Shown here: piece after piece, positions 10,913-21,822 of the stretch
Layout of the letters: the number at the start of each line of letters is the position of its first letter
How positions within the stretch are numbered: the first letter of the stretch is position 1
Origin: Brienomyrus brachyistius
Taxonomy: Eukaryota; Chordata; Actinopteri; Osteoglossiformes; Mormyridae
Direction: 5' to 3'
Length of the DNA: 64,000 nucleotides
NCBI RefSeq assembly: GCF_023856365.1
Contig: NW_026042411.1
Location: 124,001-188,000 of the forward strand
Program-made: the position numbers and the translations under genes
Notes under the pieces: model-generated
The model's database searches: none
What the model was told of the DNA's origin: nothing
What the model saw: only the letters and a program-made list of their open reading frames with translations

Positions 10913-12095
10913 AGCATCCACAAGTAGGCCTCGTATAATGGAGGAGGTTATGTCCCCCCCGAGGTGTAGAGACCAGTTAAACGTTCGGTGAGGTCCACCA
11001 CTGGTCATCATACCAACCCTTATAAGTTACCACGGTCAGTGAATGATCGTTCGGTTGGGGAGGAAGACCAGTGGTTTGGGGATAGAATTCTTAGCTGTGA
11101 TCGTTGGGTCATCAATTTCATTTTGGGGGATGGATTGTAGCCAGGCAATTATAGGCAGGTATAGGAACTGCAGTTCGGACTGGAGGCATAGCCGGGGCGA
11201 GATGGCTGTGCATGTTCCGATGGTAGGGCATATTGGCAAAGGAGCAGGCACGGGAAAGACAGGCAGGGTCCTGATAGATTTGGTGGAGCATCGGCGGGCA
11301 TATTGAATTTGCAGTGTAGCAGCCTTTCTGTTTGCTTGTTTCAGGGGTGAACAATCTTATCCGCAAAGGGCCGGTGTGTATGCAGGTTTTCGCTGCAACT
11401 CCCTAATTAGATTTCTAATTAGAGGACTGATTAGCTGAAGAGTCCTCATACCTGGTTTTGAAGAGCTGACCTAAAGGTTACCCCAAAAACCTGTTTTTTT
11501 TTTGTTTGAATGGGGCAGTGAGTCATGGGGTAAACTACTGTTCTTTAGGGGTTTTCAAGGTGGAATTACGGGTCGATAATTTTAAGGATCAGGTTGTAAA
11601 CCTCCCTGGTGTTGCTTTAATATGTTTTATCTGAGGTTGTATCGTGTATTATCAAGCCAGCCGGCTTAGTGGCCTCGGGAGCGGGGTTTAGTGGGAGCAG
11701 CTGGCTAGTTTTATTTTCTTTTTTGTTTGTGTCTTTTTCTTTGTTGTATGTATATTTTGGGTTCATTATTAGGCAGGCTGGGCCTTTTGGCACCTGTAGT
11801 CTGGGTGCTGGATTGCCCATAGGGGTCTTTTTTATTGCTGTGATTTGCTGTGTCATTCACTAGTGTGATTTGTGCTGGATGTGTTTTTAAGGTTGTGCTG
11901 TGGCGTGTACCTGAGCAAACTTTGGGCAACCTGTTCTCTTGTTGGCTTTATTGACAAAGGGTGGATTAGTCTAATTACGGCCTGCTACAAATAGCTGCAT
12001 ATAACGTATAAAAAAAATCACCTTATGGGTGCTCCGTAGGGTAGCAAGATCTTGAGTTTTTTTTACAGTACTCGGGTACGTTTTAAAATTTTCGA
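10913..12095. other. Retroelement-flanking DNA without a gene
   Basis: It holds sequence downstream of the integrase remnant, the right 73-bp repeat, and a block at about 11365-11480 resembling a widespread fish repeat (GGCCGGTGTGTATGCAGGTT, then AATTAG-rich). No supported reading frame is present. Confidence 0.35.
11552..11623 (+). repeat. 73-bp direct repeat, right copy
   Basis: This is the partner of 10223-10295, 1,329 bp downstream. It differs at a few positions (for example ACGGGTCGATAA for GCAGGTCGATCA). It is too short to be called an LTR with confidence. Confidence 0.8.
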
Positions 12096-12195
12096 CCAAT
12101 CAGCAAACATTATTCTGACAGCATAGCTGGGAAACCAATGAAAAGTGAGTGCAACGTTCTAGAACTTGACTTCGGGTTGACGCTCCCTATAAAAG
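12096..12195 (+). promoter_or_regulatory. Stress-type pol II promoter: two CCAAT boxes, heat-shock palindrome, TATA
   Basis: In order there are CCAAT at 12096-12100 (in GACCAATCAGC), CCAAT at 12135-12139, the palindrome GTTCTAGAAC at 12156-12165 with a further TTC at 12171-12173, and TATAAAAG at 12188-12195. TTCnnGAA is the core of a heat-shock element, and CCAAT plus HSE plus TATA is the arrangement of vertebrate hsp70-class promoters. The expected start site is about 30 bp downstream, leaving a 5' UTR of roughly 65-70 bases before the ATG at 12287. Confidence 0.6.
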
Positions 12196-12286
12196 AGCTG
12201 GGTACTGCTTCAAGGCGTTCAGTTGGCGCTACCTCCTGATAGAGTAGCACTGTACGGCTCTTGTTCCGTAAAACAACATCAAAAGG

Positions 12287-12727
12287 ATGAAAAAAAAAAC
12301 AATATTTAAAGAAGACGAAAAAAATCAATTTTTAAAGAAGACGAAAAAAACATCGTCTAAAAAAATAAGCCAAAAAAATAATATCCGAAGAAGGAAAAAC
12401 ATGCAAAGTAAAAAAAAACAAACAAAAATAAAAAACAATATCCAAAGAAGAAGGAAAAAAACATCCAAAGGGAGAAAAGAAGAACTGAAGGGCCAACGAG
12501 GTAGGAGGAAATACAAATTTCGTTTCAGCACCGTTGGAGTGCCAAGCCGTGAAAAGCATTTGGCCAGAAGACAAGGTAAGTGTTGTATCTGTTATTTTAA
12601 AACAGCGCTTTTCAAAATGCTGCTTTATAATCGTTTGAGATCGTTAGCCAGTGTGACAGCTGAAGGCTTTTTGAGTTTACCAACATAAAGTTTTATTTCT
12701 GTATTAGGACATTGTCAGGAACAATGA
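12287..12727 (+). CDS. Lysine/arginine-rich hypothetical protein, two-exon model
   Basis: Exon 1 (12287-12575) starts at an ATG about 90 bp after the TATA box and encodes about 96 residues, almost a third Lys or Arg. It begins MKKKTIFKEDEKN and ends VPSREKHLARRQ. It closes at a strong donor CAAG|GTAAGT. A plausible acceptor CTGTATTAG at 12707 gives a 132-base intron and a short exon 2 that stops at 12725-12727. The A-rich DNA contains small internal repeats of TTTAAAGAAGACGAAAAAAA. I do not recognise a family. It could be chance open frame in an A-rich first exon of a longer transcript. The promoter and donor are the better evidence. Confidence 0.35.
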
Positions 12728-13570
12728 TGTGTTCATCGCTATGATGTGGTCAAAAAGCGATGCATTGAATCTTAGAAACATTTGTGATTTTTCAAACGAT
12801 GCTTTTCCTTTTATTTAATCAGTAAAATTTCCATCGGTTTTATATAGTGCCCCTTGAAATATGTCTTTAGCTCATTTTCCGGGCATTTTACTAGAATGCA
12901 TCCTGAGAAATACACAAGCTCTGCTGCATTTCCGTGCCTCGATGTTTAGTGCCGAGTATAATTGTTGCAGTTGCCTTTTATATATTCCATGAGACCTGTT
13001 GGTACCAAGAGAAGTGTGAGACTGTCAGGGTGAATTTATCATACAATCGCACGCATAAATACCTGAGGGTTGCCAGTCCTTTTGCGTTGTTACAGGAGGA
13101 CTAGAGCTGACGAGTGTGTTTCTACACACTATCAAGGGCATTGTAGTACAGTTTTCTCAGGTGGGAGAATGCTGCCGATCTCCTATTTGACAATACAGCC
13201 CTTGATATATTAGAATATTACAGAACTAGAAGCCTTTTGCAAGGAAGAATGTGAGAAAATCCCAAGTACAAGAACTGAAAGCCTTTCAGCTGGCTATAAG
13301 AAGCGCTTGTAAGCTGTGATATCTGGCAGAGGAGGTGTTACTAAGTACTGATTACGTAGGGTGCCCAAACTTTTGCAGAGTGCCATAATAATGTTTTTAT
13401 TTTGTAATTTTGTTCAATTTATGGCATAAAAAGTAACTATTCATCAATGTTTGCTGAAAATATTGTGTATTTTTCCCCCAGTTCCTAAAGAGACTGTATT
13501 AACTGATATTGTTGCTTTTGTAATTGAAAAGATGTTATTTGTCAAGGGGTGCCAAACCTTTGCATAAGAC
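12728..13570. other. Possible DNA-transposon remnant; no gene seen
   Basis: The stretch from about 13230 (CAGCTGGCTATAAGAAGCGC, then GGAGGTGTTACTAAGTACTGA, GGGTGCCCAAACTTTTGCA) resembles the decayed 3' part of a common fish DNA transposon, inferred from memory of such repeats. No intact frame remains. Confidence 0.3.
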
Positions 13571-13571
13571 T

Positions 13572-13690
13572 GTACACAGTGTGTGTATGTGTTTATGTGA
13601 GTGTGTGTCTGTGTGTGTGTGTGTATATATATATATGTGTGTGTGTGTATATATTTCTGTATATGCATGTGTATATATATATTTATATAT
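13572..13690 (+). repeat. (TG)n/(TA)n microsatellite
   Basis: Mixed GTGTGT, GTAT and TATATA runs lead into the satellite array. Confidence 0.9.
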
Positions 13691-13789
13691 AGTTCACACA
13701 CATTCAAACTTATTTGAATACACATTCAAAATTATTTTTATTATTATTATTTTCGTTTTTTTTTTTTTTTGTGTTTTAAAATTTTTTAT

Positions 13790-14621
13790 TTTTGCAATGG
13801 AAATAAAAATAAAGCAGTCCTCCGTAGAGGAGGGGTGGTGGAGGGAATATATATATATATATACATATATATAAAATAATTGTCACACAACTGGGGTGAC
13901 ATGCCTTTCCTGCTCACCCAATTTTAGTGCACTTTAGTTATGCATAATGACCTTCTAGTCTCGATACACCCATATATATATATGTATATATATATATAGT
14001 TTTTTTTGTTTTTTTTTTTGCAATAGACAATAAAAATAACGCAGTTCTCCGTAAAGGAGGGATGGTGGATGGAATATATATATACATATATATAAAATAA
14101 TTGTCACACAACCTGGGTGACATGCCTTGCCTGCTCACCCAGTTTTAGTGCACCTTAGTTATTCATAATGACCATCTAGTCTCGATACACCCATAAATAT
14201 ATATGTATATATATATAGTTTTTTTTGTTTTTTTTTTTGCAATAGACAATAAAAATAACGCAGTTCTCCATAAAGGAGGGATGGTGGATGGAATATATAT
14301 ATACATATATATAAAATAATTGTCACACAACTTGGGTGACATGCCTTGCCTGCTCACCCAATTTTAGTGCAACTTAGTTATCCATAATGACCAACTAGTC
14401 TCGATACACCCATATATATATATATATATAGTTTTTTTATTAGCAATAGAAAAGAAAAATAACGCAGTTCTCCGTAAAGGAGGGATGGTGGATGGAATAT
14501 ATATATATATATATACATTTATATAAAATAATTGTCACACAACCTGGGTGACATGCCTTGCCTGCTCACCCAATTTTAGTGCACCTTAGTTATCCATACT
14601 GACCATCTAGTCTCGACACAC

Positions 14622-14676
<55 letters not shown>

Positions 14677-14978
14677 GATATTTTTTCTTTTTCTTGTGTT
14701 TTTTTTTCGCAATGGATATTAAAAATAAAGCAGTCCTCCGTAAAGGAGGGGTGGTGGAGGGAATATATATATACATATATATATAAAATAATTGTCACAC
14801 AACCTGGGTGACATGCCTTGCCTGCTCACCCAATTTTAGTGCAACTTAGTTATCCATAATGACCAACTAGTCTCGATACACCCATATATATATATATATA
14901 TGTACATATATATAGTTTTTTTATTAGCAATAGAAAAGAAAAATAACGCAGTTCTCCGTAAAGGAGGGATGGTGGATG

Positions 14979-15026
<48 letters not shown>

Positions 15027-15138
15027 TTATATAAAATAATTGTCACACAACCTGGGTGACATGCCTTGCCTGCTCACCCAATTTTAGTGCACTTTAGTTA
15101 TCCATAATGACCATCTAGTCTCGATACACCCATGAATA

Positions 15139-15213
<75 letters not shown>

Positions 15214-15400
15214 TTTCTGTTTTTTTTTTGCAATAGACAATAAAAATAACGCAGTTCTCCGTAAAGGAGGGATGGTGGATGGAATATGTATATGCATATA
15301 TATAAAATAATTGTCACACAACCTGGGTGACATGCCTTGCCTGCTCACCCAATTTTAGTGCACCTCAGTTATCCATACTGACCATCTAGTCTCGACACAC

Positions 15401-15447
<47 letters not shown>

Positions 15448-16390
15448 GATATTTTTTCTTTTTCTTGTGTTTTTTTTTCGCAATGGATATTAAAAATAAA
15501 GCAGTCCTCCGTAAAGGAGGGGTGGTGGAGGGAATATATATATACATTTATATAAAATAATTGTCACACAACTGGGGAGACATGCCTTGCCTGCTCACCC
15601 AATTTTAGTGCACCTTAGTTATCCATAATGACCAACTAGTCTCGATACACCCATAAATATATATATATATATGTACATATATATAGTTTTTTTATTAGCA
15701 ATAGAAAAGAAAAATAACGCAGTTCTCCGTAAAGGAGGGATGGTGGATGGAATATATACATACATATATATAAAATAATTGTCACACAACCTGGGTGACA
15801 TGCCTTGCCTGCTCACCCAATTTTAGTGCAACTTAGTTATCCATAATGACCAACTAGTCTCGATACACCCATAAATATATATGTATATATATAGTTTTTT
15901 TTTTTTTCGCAATGGACAATAAAAATAACGCAGTTCTCCGTAAAGGAGGGATGGTGGATGGAATATATATATAAAATAATTGTCACACAACCGGGGTGAC
16001 ATGCCTTGCCTGCTCACCCAATTTTAGTGCACCTTAGTTATTCATAATGACCATCTAGTCTCGATACACCCATAAATATATATGTATATATATGTATTGT
16101 TTTTTTTTTTTTTTTTTTTTGCAATAGACAATAAAAATAGCGCAGTTCTCCATAAAGGAGGGATGGTGGATGGAATATATATATACATATATATAAAATA
16201 ATTGTCACACAACCTGGGTGACATGCCTTGCCTGCTCACCCAATTTTAGTGCAACTTAGTTATCCATAATGACCAACTAGTCTCGATACACCCATATATA
16301 TATATATATATATGTACATATATATAGTTTTTTTATTAGCAATAGAAAAGAAAAATAACACAGTTCTCCGTAAAGGAGGGATGGTGGATG

Positions 16391-16428
<38 letters not shown>

Positions 16429-16534
16429 TTATATAAAATAATTGTCACACAACCTGGGTGACATGCCTTGCCTGCTCACCCAATTTTAGTGCACTTTAGT
16501 TATCCATACTGACCATCTAGTCTCGACACACCCA

Positions 16535-16570
<36 letters not shown>

Positions 16571-16856
16571 GATATTTTTTCTTTTTCTTGTGTTTTTTTT
16601 TCGCAATGGATATTAAAAATAAAGCAGTCCTCCGTAAAGGAGGGATGGTGGATGGAATATATATATAAAATAATTGTCACACAACCGGGGTGACATGCCT
16701 TGCCTGCTCACCCAATTTTAGTGCACCTTAGTTATTCATAATGACCATCTAGTCTCGATACACCCATAAATATATATGTATATATATATAGTTTTTTTAT
16801 TAGCAATAAAAAAGAAAAATAACGCAGTTCTCCGTAAAGGAGGGATGGTGGATGGA

Positions 16857-16898
<42 letters not shown>

Positions 16899-17014
16899 AC
16901 ATTTATATAAAATAATTGTCACACAACCTGGGTGACATGCCTTGCCTGCTCACCCAATTTTAGTGCACTTTAGTTATCCAGAATGACCATCTAGTCTCGA
17001 TACACCCATGAATA

Positions 17015-17073
<59 letters not shown>

Positions 17074-17260
17074 TTTCTGTTTTTTTTTTGCAATAGACAA
17101 TAAAAATAACGCAGTTCTCCATAAAGGAGGGATGGTGGATGGAATATGTATATGCATATATATAAAATAATTGTCACACAACCTGGGTGACATGCCTTGC
17201 CTGCTCACCCAATTTTAGTGCACCTTAGTTATCCATACTGACCATCTAGTCTCGATACAC

Positions 17261-17323
<63 letters not shown>

Positions 17324-17770
17324 CATATATATAGTTTTTTTATTAGCAATAGAAAAGAAAAATAACGCAGTTCTCCGTAAAGGAGGGATGGTGGATGGAA
17401 TATATATATATATATATACATTTATATAAAATAATTGTCACACAACCTGGGTGACATGCCTTGCCTGCTCACCCAGTTTTAGTGCACCTTAGTTATCCAT
17501 AATGACCATCTAGTCTCGATACACCCATAAATATATATGTATATATATATATATATATATATAGTTTTTTTATTTTTTTCGTAATGGACAATAAAAATAA
17601 CGCAGTTCTCTGTAAAGGAGGGATGGTGGATGGAATATATATATACATATATACATTTATATAAAATAATTGTCACACAACCTGGGTGACATGCCTTGCC
17701 TGCTCACCCAGTTTTAGTGCACCTTAGTTATCCATACTGACCATCTAGTCTCGATACACCCATAAATATA
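13790..17770 (+). repeat. ~235-bp (TA)-rich satellite array, 17 monomers
   Basis: Each monomer has the order GCAATxGA...AAAATAACGCAGTTCTCC, GGAGGGATGGTGGATGGAAT, a (TA)n tract, ATAAAATAATTGTCACACAA, CTGGGTGACATGCCTTGCCT, GCTCACCCAATTTTAGTGCA, CTAGTCTCGATACACCCAT, another (TA)n tract and a T-run. The TCTCGA(T/C)ACACCC landmark occurs 17 times. At least three classes alternate: 'A' (GCAATAGACAATAAAA), 'B' (TATTAGCAATAGAAAAG) and 'C' (TTCTTGTGTTTTTTTTCGCA, with AAAGCAGTCCTCC). Each monomer can fold: TGGGTGA pairs with TCACCCA 13-14 bases on, and GTCAC with GTGAC. Tract lengths vary from a few to over 40 TA repeats. Long YIYIY or IYIY frames here are microsatellite artefacts. Confidence 0.93.
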
Positions 17771-17772
17771 TA

Positions 17773-18941
17773 TACTGAACAAAAATATAAACGCAACACT
17801 CTTGTTTCTGCTCCCATTTTTCATGAGATGGACTTAAAGACCTACAATTCATTCCAGATACACAATATTACCATTTCTCTCAAACATTTCTCACAAATCA
17901 GTCTAAATGTGTGATAGTGAGCACTTCTGCTTTGCTGAGATAATCCATCCCACCTCACAGGTGTGCCACATCAAGATGCTGATCTGACATCATGGGTAGT
18001 GCACAGGTGTACCTTATACTGCCCACAATAAATGGCCACCCTGGAATGTGCAGTTTTTTGCTTTATTGGGGGTCTGGGGACTCAGAACCGGTCAGTATCT
18101 GGTGTGACCACCATTTGCCTCATACAATGCAACACATCTTCTTCGCATAGAGTTTATCAGATTGTCAATTGTGGCCTGTGGAATGTTGGTCCACTCCTCT
18201 TCAATGGCTGTGCGAAGTTGTTGGATATTAGTGGGAACTGGTACACGCTGTCGTATACGCCGGTCAAGCACATCCCAAACATGCTCAACGGGTGACATGT
18301 CCGGTGAGTATGCTGGCCATGCAAGAACTGGGACATTTTCAGCTTCCAAGAACTGTGTACAGATCCTTGCAACATGGGGCCGTGCATCATCTGTCTGAGT
18401 GGCTGGTCTCAGACGATCTTGGAGGTGAACCTGCTGGATGTGGAGGTCCTGGGCTGGTGTGGTTACACGTGGTCTGCGGTTGTGAGGCCGGTTGGATGTA
18501 CTGCCATATTCTCTGAAACGCCTTTGGAGACGGCTTATGGTTGAGAAATGAACATTCAATGCACGAGCAACAGATCTGGTTGACATTCCTGCTGTCAGCA
18601 TGCCAATTGCACGCTCCCTCAATGCTTGTGGCATCTGTGGCATTTTGCTGTGAGACAAAACTGCACATTCCAGGGTGGCCTTTTATTGTGGGCAGTATAA
18701 GGTACACCTGTGCACTACCCATGATGTCAGATCAGCATCTTGATGTGGCACACCTGTGAGGTGGGATGGATTATCTCAGCAAAGCAGAAGTGCTCACTAT
18801 CACACATTTAGACTGATTTGTGAGAAATGTTTGAGAGAAATGGTAATATTGTGTATCTGGAATGAATTGTAGATCTTTAAGTCCATCTCATGAAAAATGG
18901 GAGCAAAAACAAAAGTGTTGCGTTTATATTTTTGTTCAGTG
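17773..18941 (-). mobile_element. Tc1-like DNA transposon, internally deleted, with long terminal inverted repeats
   Basis: The element is bounded by TA dinucleotides (17771-17772 and 18942-18943) and begins TACTGAACAAAAATATAAACG, mirrored at the right end by CGTTTATATTTTTGTTCAGTG. The inverted repeats extend about 285 bp on each side (to ~18056 and from ~18656), including the GCCCACAATAAA and TTTATTGTGGGC blocks. Inside is a shortened transposase frame on the minus strand. It sits within the satellite's (TA)n DNA, fitting Tc1 preference for TA targets. Confidence 0.9.
18092..18658 (-). pseudogene. Tc1-type transposase, internally deleted (188 aa)
   Basis: The N-terminal part is a helix-turn-helix DNA-binding region (LRERAIGMLTAGMSTRSVARAL, then STISRLQRRFREYGST). 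At about residue 89 the frame jumps into the end of the DDE domain: TDDARPHVARICTQFL carries the second catalytic Asp region, and AYSPDMSPVEHVWDVLD carries the final Glu. A full Tc1 transposase is about 340 residues and the segment with the first catalytic Asp is absent, so it cannot be active. The deletion is in frame. Confidence 0.85.
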
Positions 18942-18954
18942 TATGTATATGTAT

Positions 18955-20215
18955 ACATATAGTTTTTTTTGTGTTTGTGAAAACGGGTCTTTAATCGGGG
19001 AAACGGAGCGGGTAGAGCAGGACGGAACGCAGGCATTGACAAACTACAATGACGGACAGGGCAAACAGGTAAGACCAGGACTTAAAATAGGTCATGACTA
19101 ATCAAAGTAATCGGGCAAAGCAGGAGACGATCAGGGAAGCACACGTGGGTAATCAGGGGGCGTGGCACACACGAGGAGCGGACAAGCCGGGCATATATGT
19201 ATATCTATATAAAACCTCATTAATGAGGGACAGGGAACAGAACGGACAGACAGAACTGGCACAGGGGAAGGAGCCAGGACAAGACTTGACATAAGACAGG
19301 AAAGGCAGAGAAACAGATCAGAAAGGGGGACACGGAGGGAACAGGCAGGACAAAAGGACCGGGAGTGAACGAAGGGAACATCGGGGAAAGAGGAGCAGAA
19401 GCCAGAGGGACGAGGGACAAAGAGAGGAGGGACAGAGACAGGAGGAACAAAGCGAGGGGGAGCAGAGGCAGGAGGGACAAAGACGGGAGGCCAGGGAGAG
19501 AAGGAGGGGGAACCAAGAGGAGCCCGAGGGAGACCCAGCGGGCGACGGGAGGCAGCCGGAAGGGCTGCAGGCGGCCGGGAGGCCGGAGCCGGAGGGGCCG
19601 AGGAGACGGGGTGAGGGACAGACGCAGGGACGAAGGAGGGAGTCGGAGGGGAGACCAGGGAAGGGGACGAAGGAGCTGGAAGGGACCCTGGCGAGGGCAA
19701 GGAGAGAGGGGGAGCCGCAGCAGACGGCGACGTCCTCCGACACGCCAGAGCGGGAGGACCAGCAGGCGAATGAGGAGCCGCCGTCGGGGGGCCCGCAGGC
19801 AACCGATAAGACGCCGGAGGAGGGACCGAGGCAGGGCGACGAGGCCGCGGAGGGGGACCCGCAGACGACAGCCGACCCGGAGGGCCAGGACCCGCAGGTG
19901 CCGACCAAGCCCTAGCGCCGGCGAGGGAGGGCGAGCCAGGGGGCTGGGCGGGTGGGACCCCAGCCGTGCGTCTGTGTCCTCTCCCCTTATGGGACACAGA
20001 CATAAGGACCTGCGGCCGGGGTCGGGCTCGTCGGGGTGAGGGTACCAGAGTCACAGGGGGAGAAGGGACTGGAGTGGGGCCAGGGACTGGAGCTGCAGGC
20101 TGCAGAGGGGGCGCCTGCCCGGGAGCTGCAGGCAGGGAAAGCGCCTCGGACGTGGGCGCGGTAGCTGCAGGCAGCGGAGACGGCTGCTCGGGCTCTGGGG
20201 CCGCAGGGGGCACTT
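18955..20215 (-). mobile_element. GC-rich retroelement-like block (minus strand)
   Basis: On the minus strand the right-hand part has a proline-rich open frame and the left-hand part reads like the non-coding 3' end of a fish LTR retrotransposon. That end runs through CCACGCCCCCTGATTACCCA and GTTTGCCCTGTCCGTCATTG to an ATTAAA signal and a short A-rich tail at 18962-18969. No second LTR is present, and pol is missing. Base composition (strongly G on plus, C on minus) contrasts with the flanking (TA)n satellite. It sits directly after the Tc1 element, and satellite sequence resumes at 20222. Confidence 0.5.
19131..20213 (-). CDS. Proline/alanine/serine-rich open frame of the retroelement-like block
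   Basis: The frame is 360 codons long. The first ~230 residues are dominated by PP, AP and SP pairs with scattered RRP basic motifs. The last 100 residues are hydrophobic and Ser/Cys-rich and read across the presumed 3' non-coding end. No catalytic motif is visible. Long frames in all phases arise easily in such GC-skewed DNA (there are others of 196 and 224 codons), so coding status is doubtful. Confidence 0.25.
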   Translation of the reverse strand: MPPAAPEPEQPSPLPAATAPTSEALSLPAAPGQAPPLQPAAPVPGPTPVPSPPVTLVPSPRRARPRPQVLMSVSHKGRGHRRTAGVPPAQPPGSPSLAGARAWSAPAGPGPPGRLSSAGPPPRPRRPASVPPPASYRLPAGPPTAAPHSPAGPPALACRRTSPSAAAPPLSLPSPGSLPAPSSPSLVSPPTPSFVPASVPHPVSSAPPAPASRPPAALPAASRRPLGLPRAPLGSPSFSPWPPVFVPPASAPPRFVPPVSVPPLFVPRPSGFCSSFPDVPFVHSRSFCPACSLRVPLSDLFLCLSCLMSSLVLAPSPVPVLSVRSVPCPSLMRFYIDIHICPACPLLVCATPPDYPRVLP

Positions 20216-20221
20216 ATTTTA

Positions 20222-20270
20222 TTATATAAAATAAGTGTCACACAACCGGGGTGACATGCCTTGCCTGCTT
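20222..20270 (+). repeat. Detached satellite fragment
   Basis: ATAAAATAAGTGTCACACAA followed by CCGGGGTGACATGCCTTGCC is the core of the 235-bp satellite monomer, separated from the main array by the Tc1 element and the GC-rich block. It is preceded by CACTTATTTTATTATATAAAATAAGTG-type dyad symmetry. This shows that those elements inserted into the satellite array. Confidence 0.85.
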
Positions 20271-20275
20271 GTGGG

Positions 20276-20700
20276 ATGAGGAAGACTCAGGGACTGGAAA
20301 TGGGATTAAAACTGAAGATGTGCTCATTCCTTTGTGTATTTACAAATTTTCCTTCCGTCAGACATGAGGAGTTTGCTGCTATATTTGGCACTAATAGAGA
20401 TTCTGATGCTGCTATTTTTATTGTCTATTAGTTTGTTATTATTTACAAGTTCTGTTGTGTTTTTGCATTTTTCTCTTCTGGTTAATTAACTGCTGTCTGT
20501 TTGCTGTGAAGTATGAGTGTGGTGAGTAAGACTCAGGGACTGGAAGTGGGATTACAACTAAAGATAACATGCTTATTCCTTTTTGTATTGTTTACAAATT
20601 TCCTTCCGTCAAACATGAGGAGTTTGCTGCTATATTGTGCACTAACAGAGATTCTGATGCTGCTATTTTTATTGTTTATAAATGTGTTATTGTTTCCAAG
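20276..20700 (+). repeat. Tandem duplication of a ~240-bp segment
   Basis: The segment with AAGACTCAGGGACTGGAAAT, CTTCCGTCAGACATGAGGAG and GATTCTGATGCTGCTATTTT (20282-20460) recurs at 20527-20700 with about ten differences. It leads into DNA ending ATATCGGTCGACCTCTAGT (about 20860-20880), a motif I associate with the ends of common fish hAT-like elements. Nothing here codes convincingly. Confidence 0.75.
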
Positions 20701-20917
20701 TTGAGTATTCAATAAATGCTAAATTGAGAAATTTTGTGTATCGTTTGTTATTATTAGTGTGATATTTTACCATGCAAATAGAGGGGAAAACGTCCAATTA
20801 TCGGCCAAAAAAAATCAGCAGCATATATCGGCCATCGCCTGACCCTTGACTTGAAAAACCCATATCGGTCGACCTCTAGTAACAGTACATTCTGTCCAAT
20901 TCATCCATCGAGTTAAG

Positions 20918-21217
20918 TCACACACCCACTTGAGGGGGCACTCCGGCAGACGTGAGGATGGGGATGTTCTTTCCGCTATAACATCCACTGCAGAAGTACA
21001 TCTCGCTCCTGTTCACAGGGCTTACTTCAATGATGAAGCAGGGCTGGTTGTCTGGACAAGAAGTTGTCCTGCTGCTGGGTCTCGGTGCCGTTTTTCCACC
21101 TAAGCTTGAAGGTGGAAATGTGTTCCAACTTGGTCCCTGGGACTGCAGCATAGCCAAACATCGCGAGCAGCGTCGGCCACACCCACCACCAGAACCATCA
21201 CACCGTCCTATACACAT
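20918..21217 (-). other. Unassigned 99-codon frame
   Basis: The minus-strand frame has several cysteines, including SCPDNQPCFIIEV and EMYFCSGCYSGKN near its end. I do not recognise a family. No splice context is convincing. It may be a decayed exon or part of the hAT-like debris on either side. Confidence 0.2.
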
Positions 21218-21822
21218 AAAGAAGAACTAAAACATAGAGTGTTGTGACAATCTATGCGTTAATGTTTGGCAGCATAGGTGATTCATTAAAATTATACCGA
21301 AGAATGGAAAATGTGATATTTAGAATATTTTTTGCCATTTAGTAGCTAATTTAAGCACTTACCCAATGCCTCAATTTGTTTTAGGTCAGTAATGTCTGAG
21401 CCAAAAGAATGAATGTATGAATTTAATACAATTCACCCACTCCCACCCACACACAAATCTGAAATTCAATTTAAGACACTTCTTAAACATTAGTGCATTA
21501 ACAAAAAAGGAAAATCTTAAGAGATTCAGTAGGATTTTCTATGTTAGACTTAAGCTAATAGTTCAATAGTTTTTACATATTTCAATATACCAATTTGACT
21601 TTAATGTTGAAACAGATGCTAAAACATGGAATAATTTCATAACTAGAGAAACATGTTATTCACAAACACTAGCAAAGGTAGCTTATAGTTAAGCTTACTT
21701 AAGTCAGCAAGTCAGGCTACAGTGTGTAAGAATAGTCGTAAACGATAATTTGTCTCAGTCTTACATGACAGAATAAGTAAACAGAAAATATAAAATGGCT
21801 GAAACAGCGTCATTAACGCCAG
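21218..21822. other. Intervening AT-rich DNA, no gene seen
   Basis: No supported exon or RNA gene. The sequence is unique within the unit and nearly identical in unit 2. Confidence 0.4.

Noticed and set aside
12715..12790. C/D-box snoRNA-like signals (ATGATGT boxes) in the region after the lysine/arginine-rich exon
   Set aside because: No matching D box with terminal stem and no recognisable guide sequence. I could not support an RNA gene.
13850..17770. Many 60-90-codon minus-strand frames such as [15 protein letters not shown]...IYIYIY and the equivalents in units 2 and 3
   Set aside because: They are translations of the satellite monomer and its (TA)n tracts. They repeat with each monomer, differ in length with the microsatellite and have no independent support.
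13790..17770. CRISPR-like array of regularly spaced repeats
   Set aside because: The spacing comes from whole ~235-bp tandem monomers in a eukaryotic genome. There are no short repeats with unrelated spacers and no cas genes.
19365..20039. 224-codon plus-strand frame rich in Arg and Gly, and a 196-codon minus-strand frame overlapping it
   Set aside because: They overlap the proline-rich minus-strand frame in GC-skewed DNA, have no motif, and are explained by composition.
20918..21217. Possible last exon of the chemerin-like gene (cysteine-bearing frame)
   Set aside because: A better final exon at 23079-23195 joins in phase with exon 3 and ends in a stop, so this frame is not needed and does not fit.
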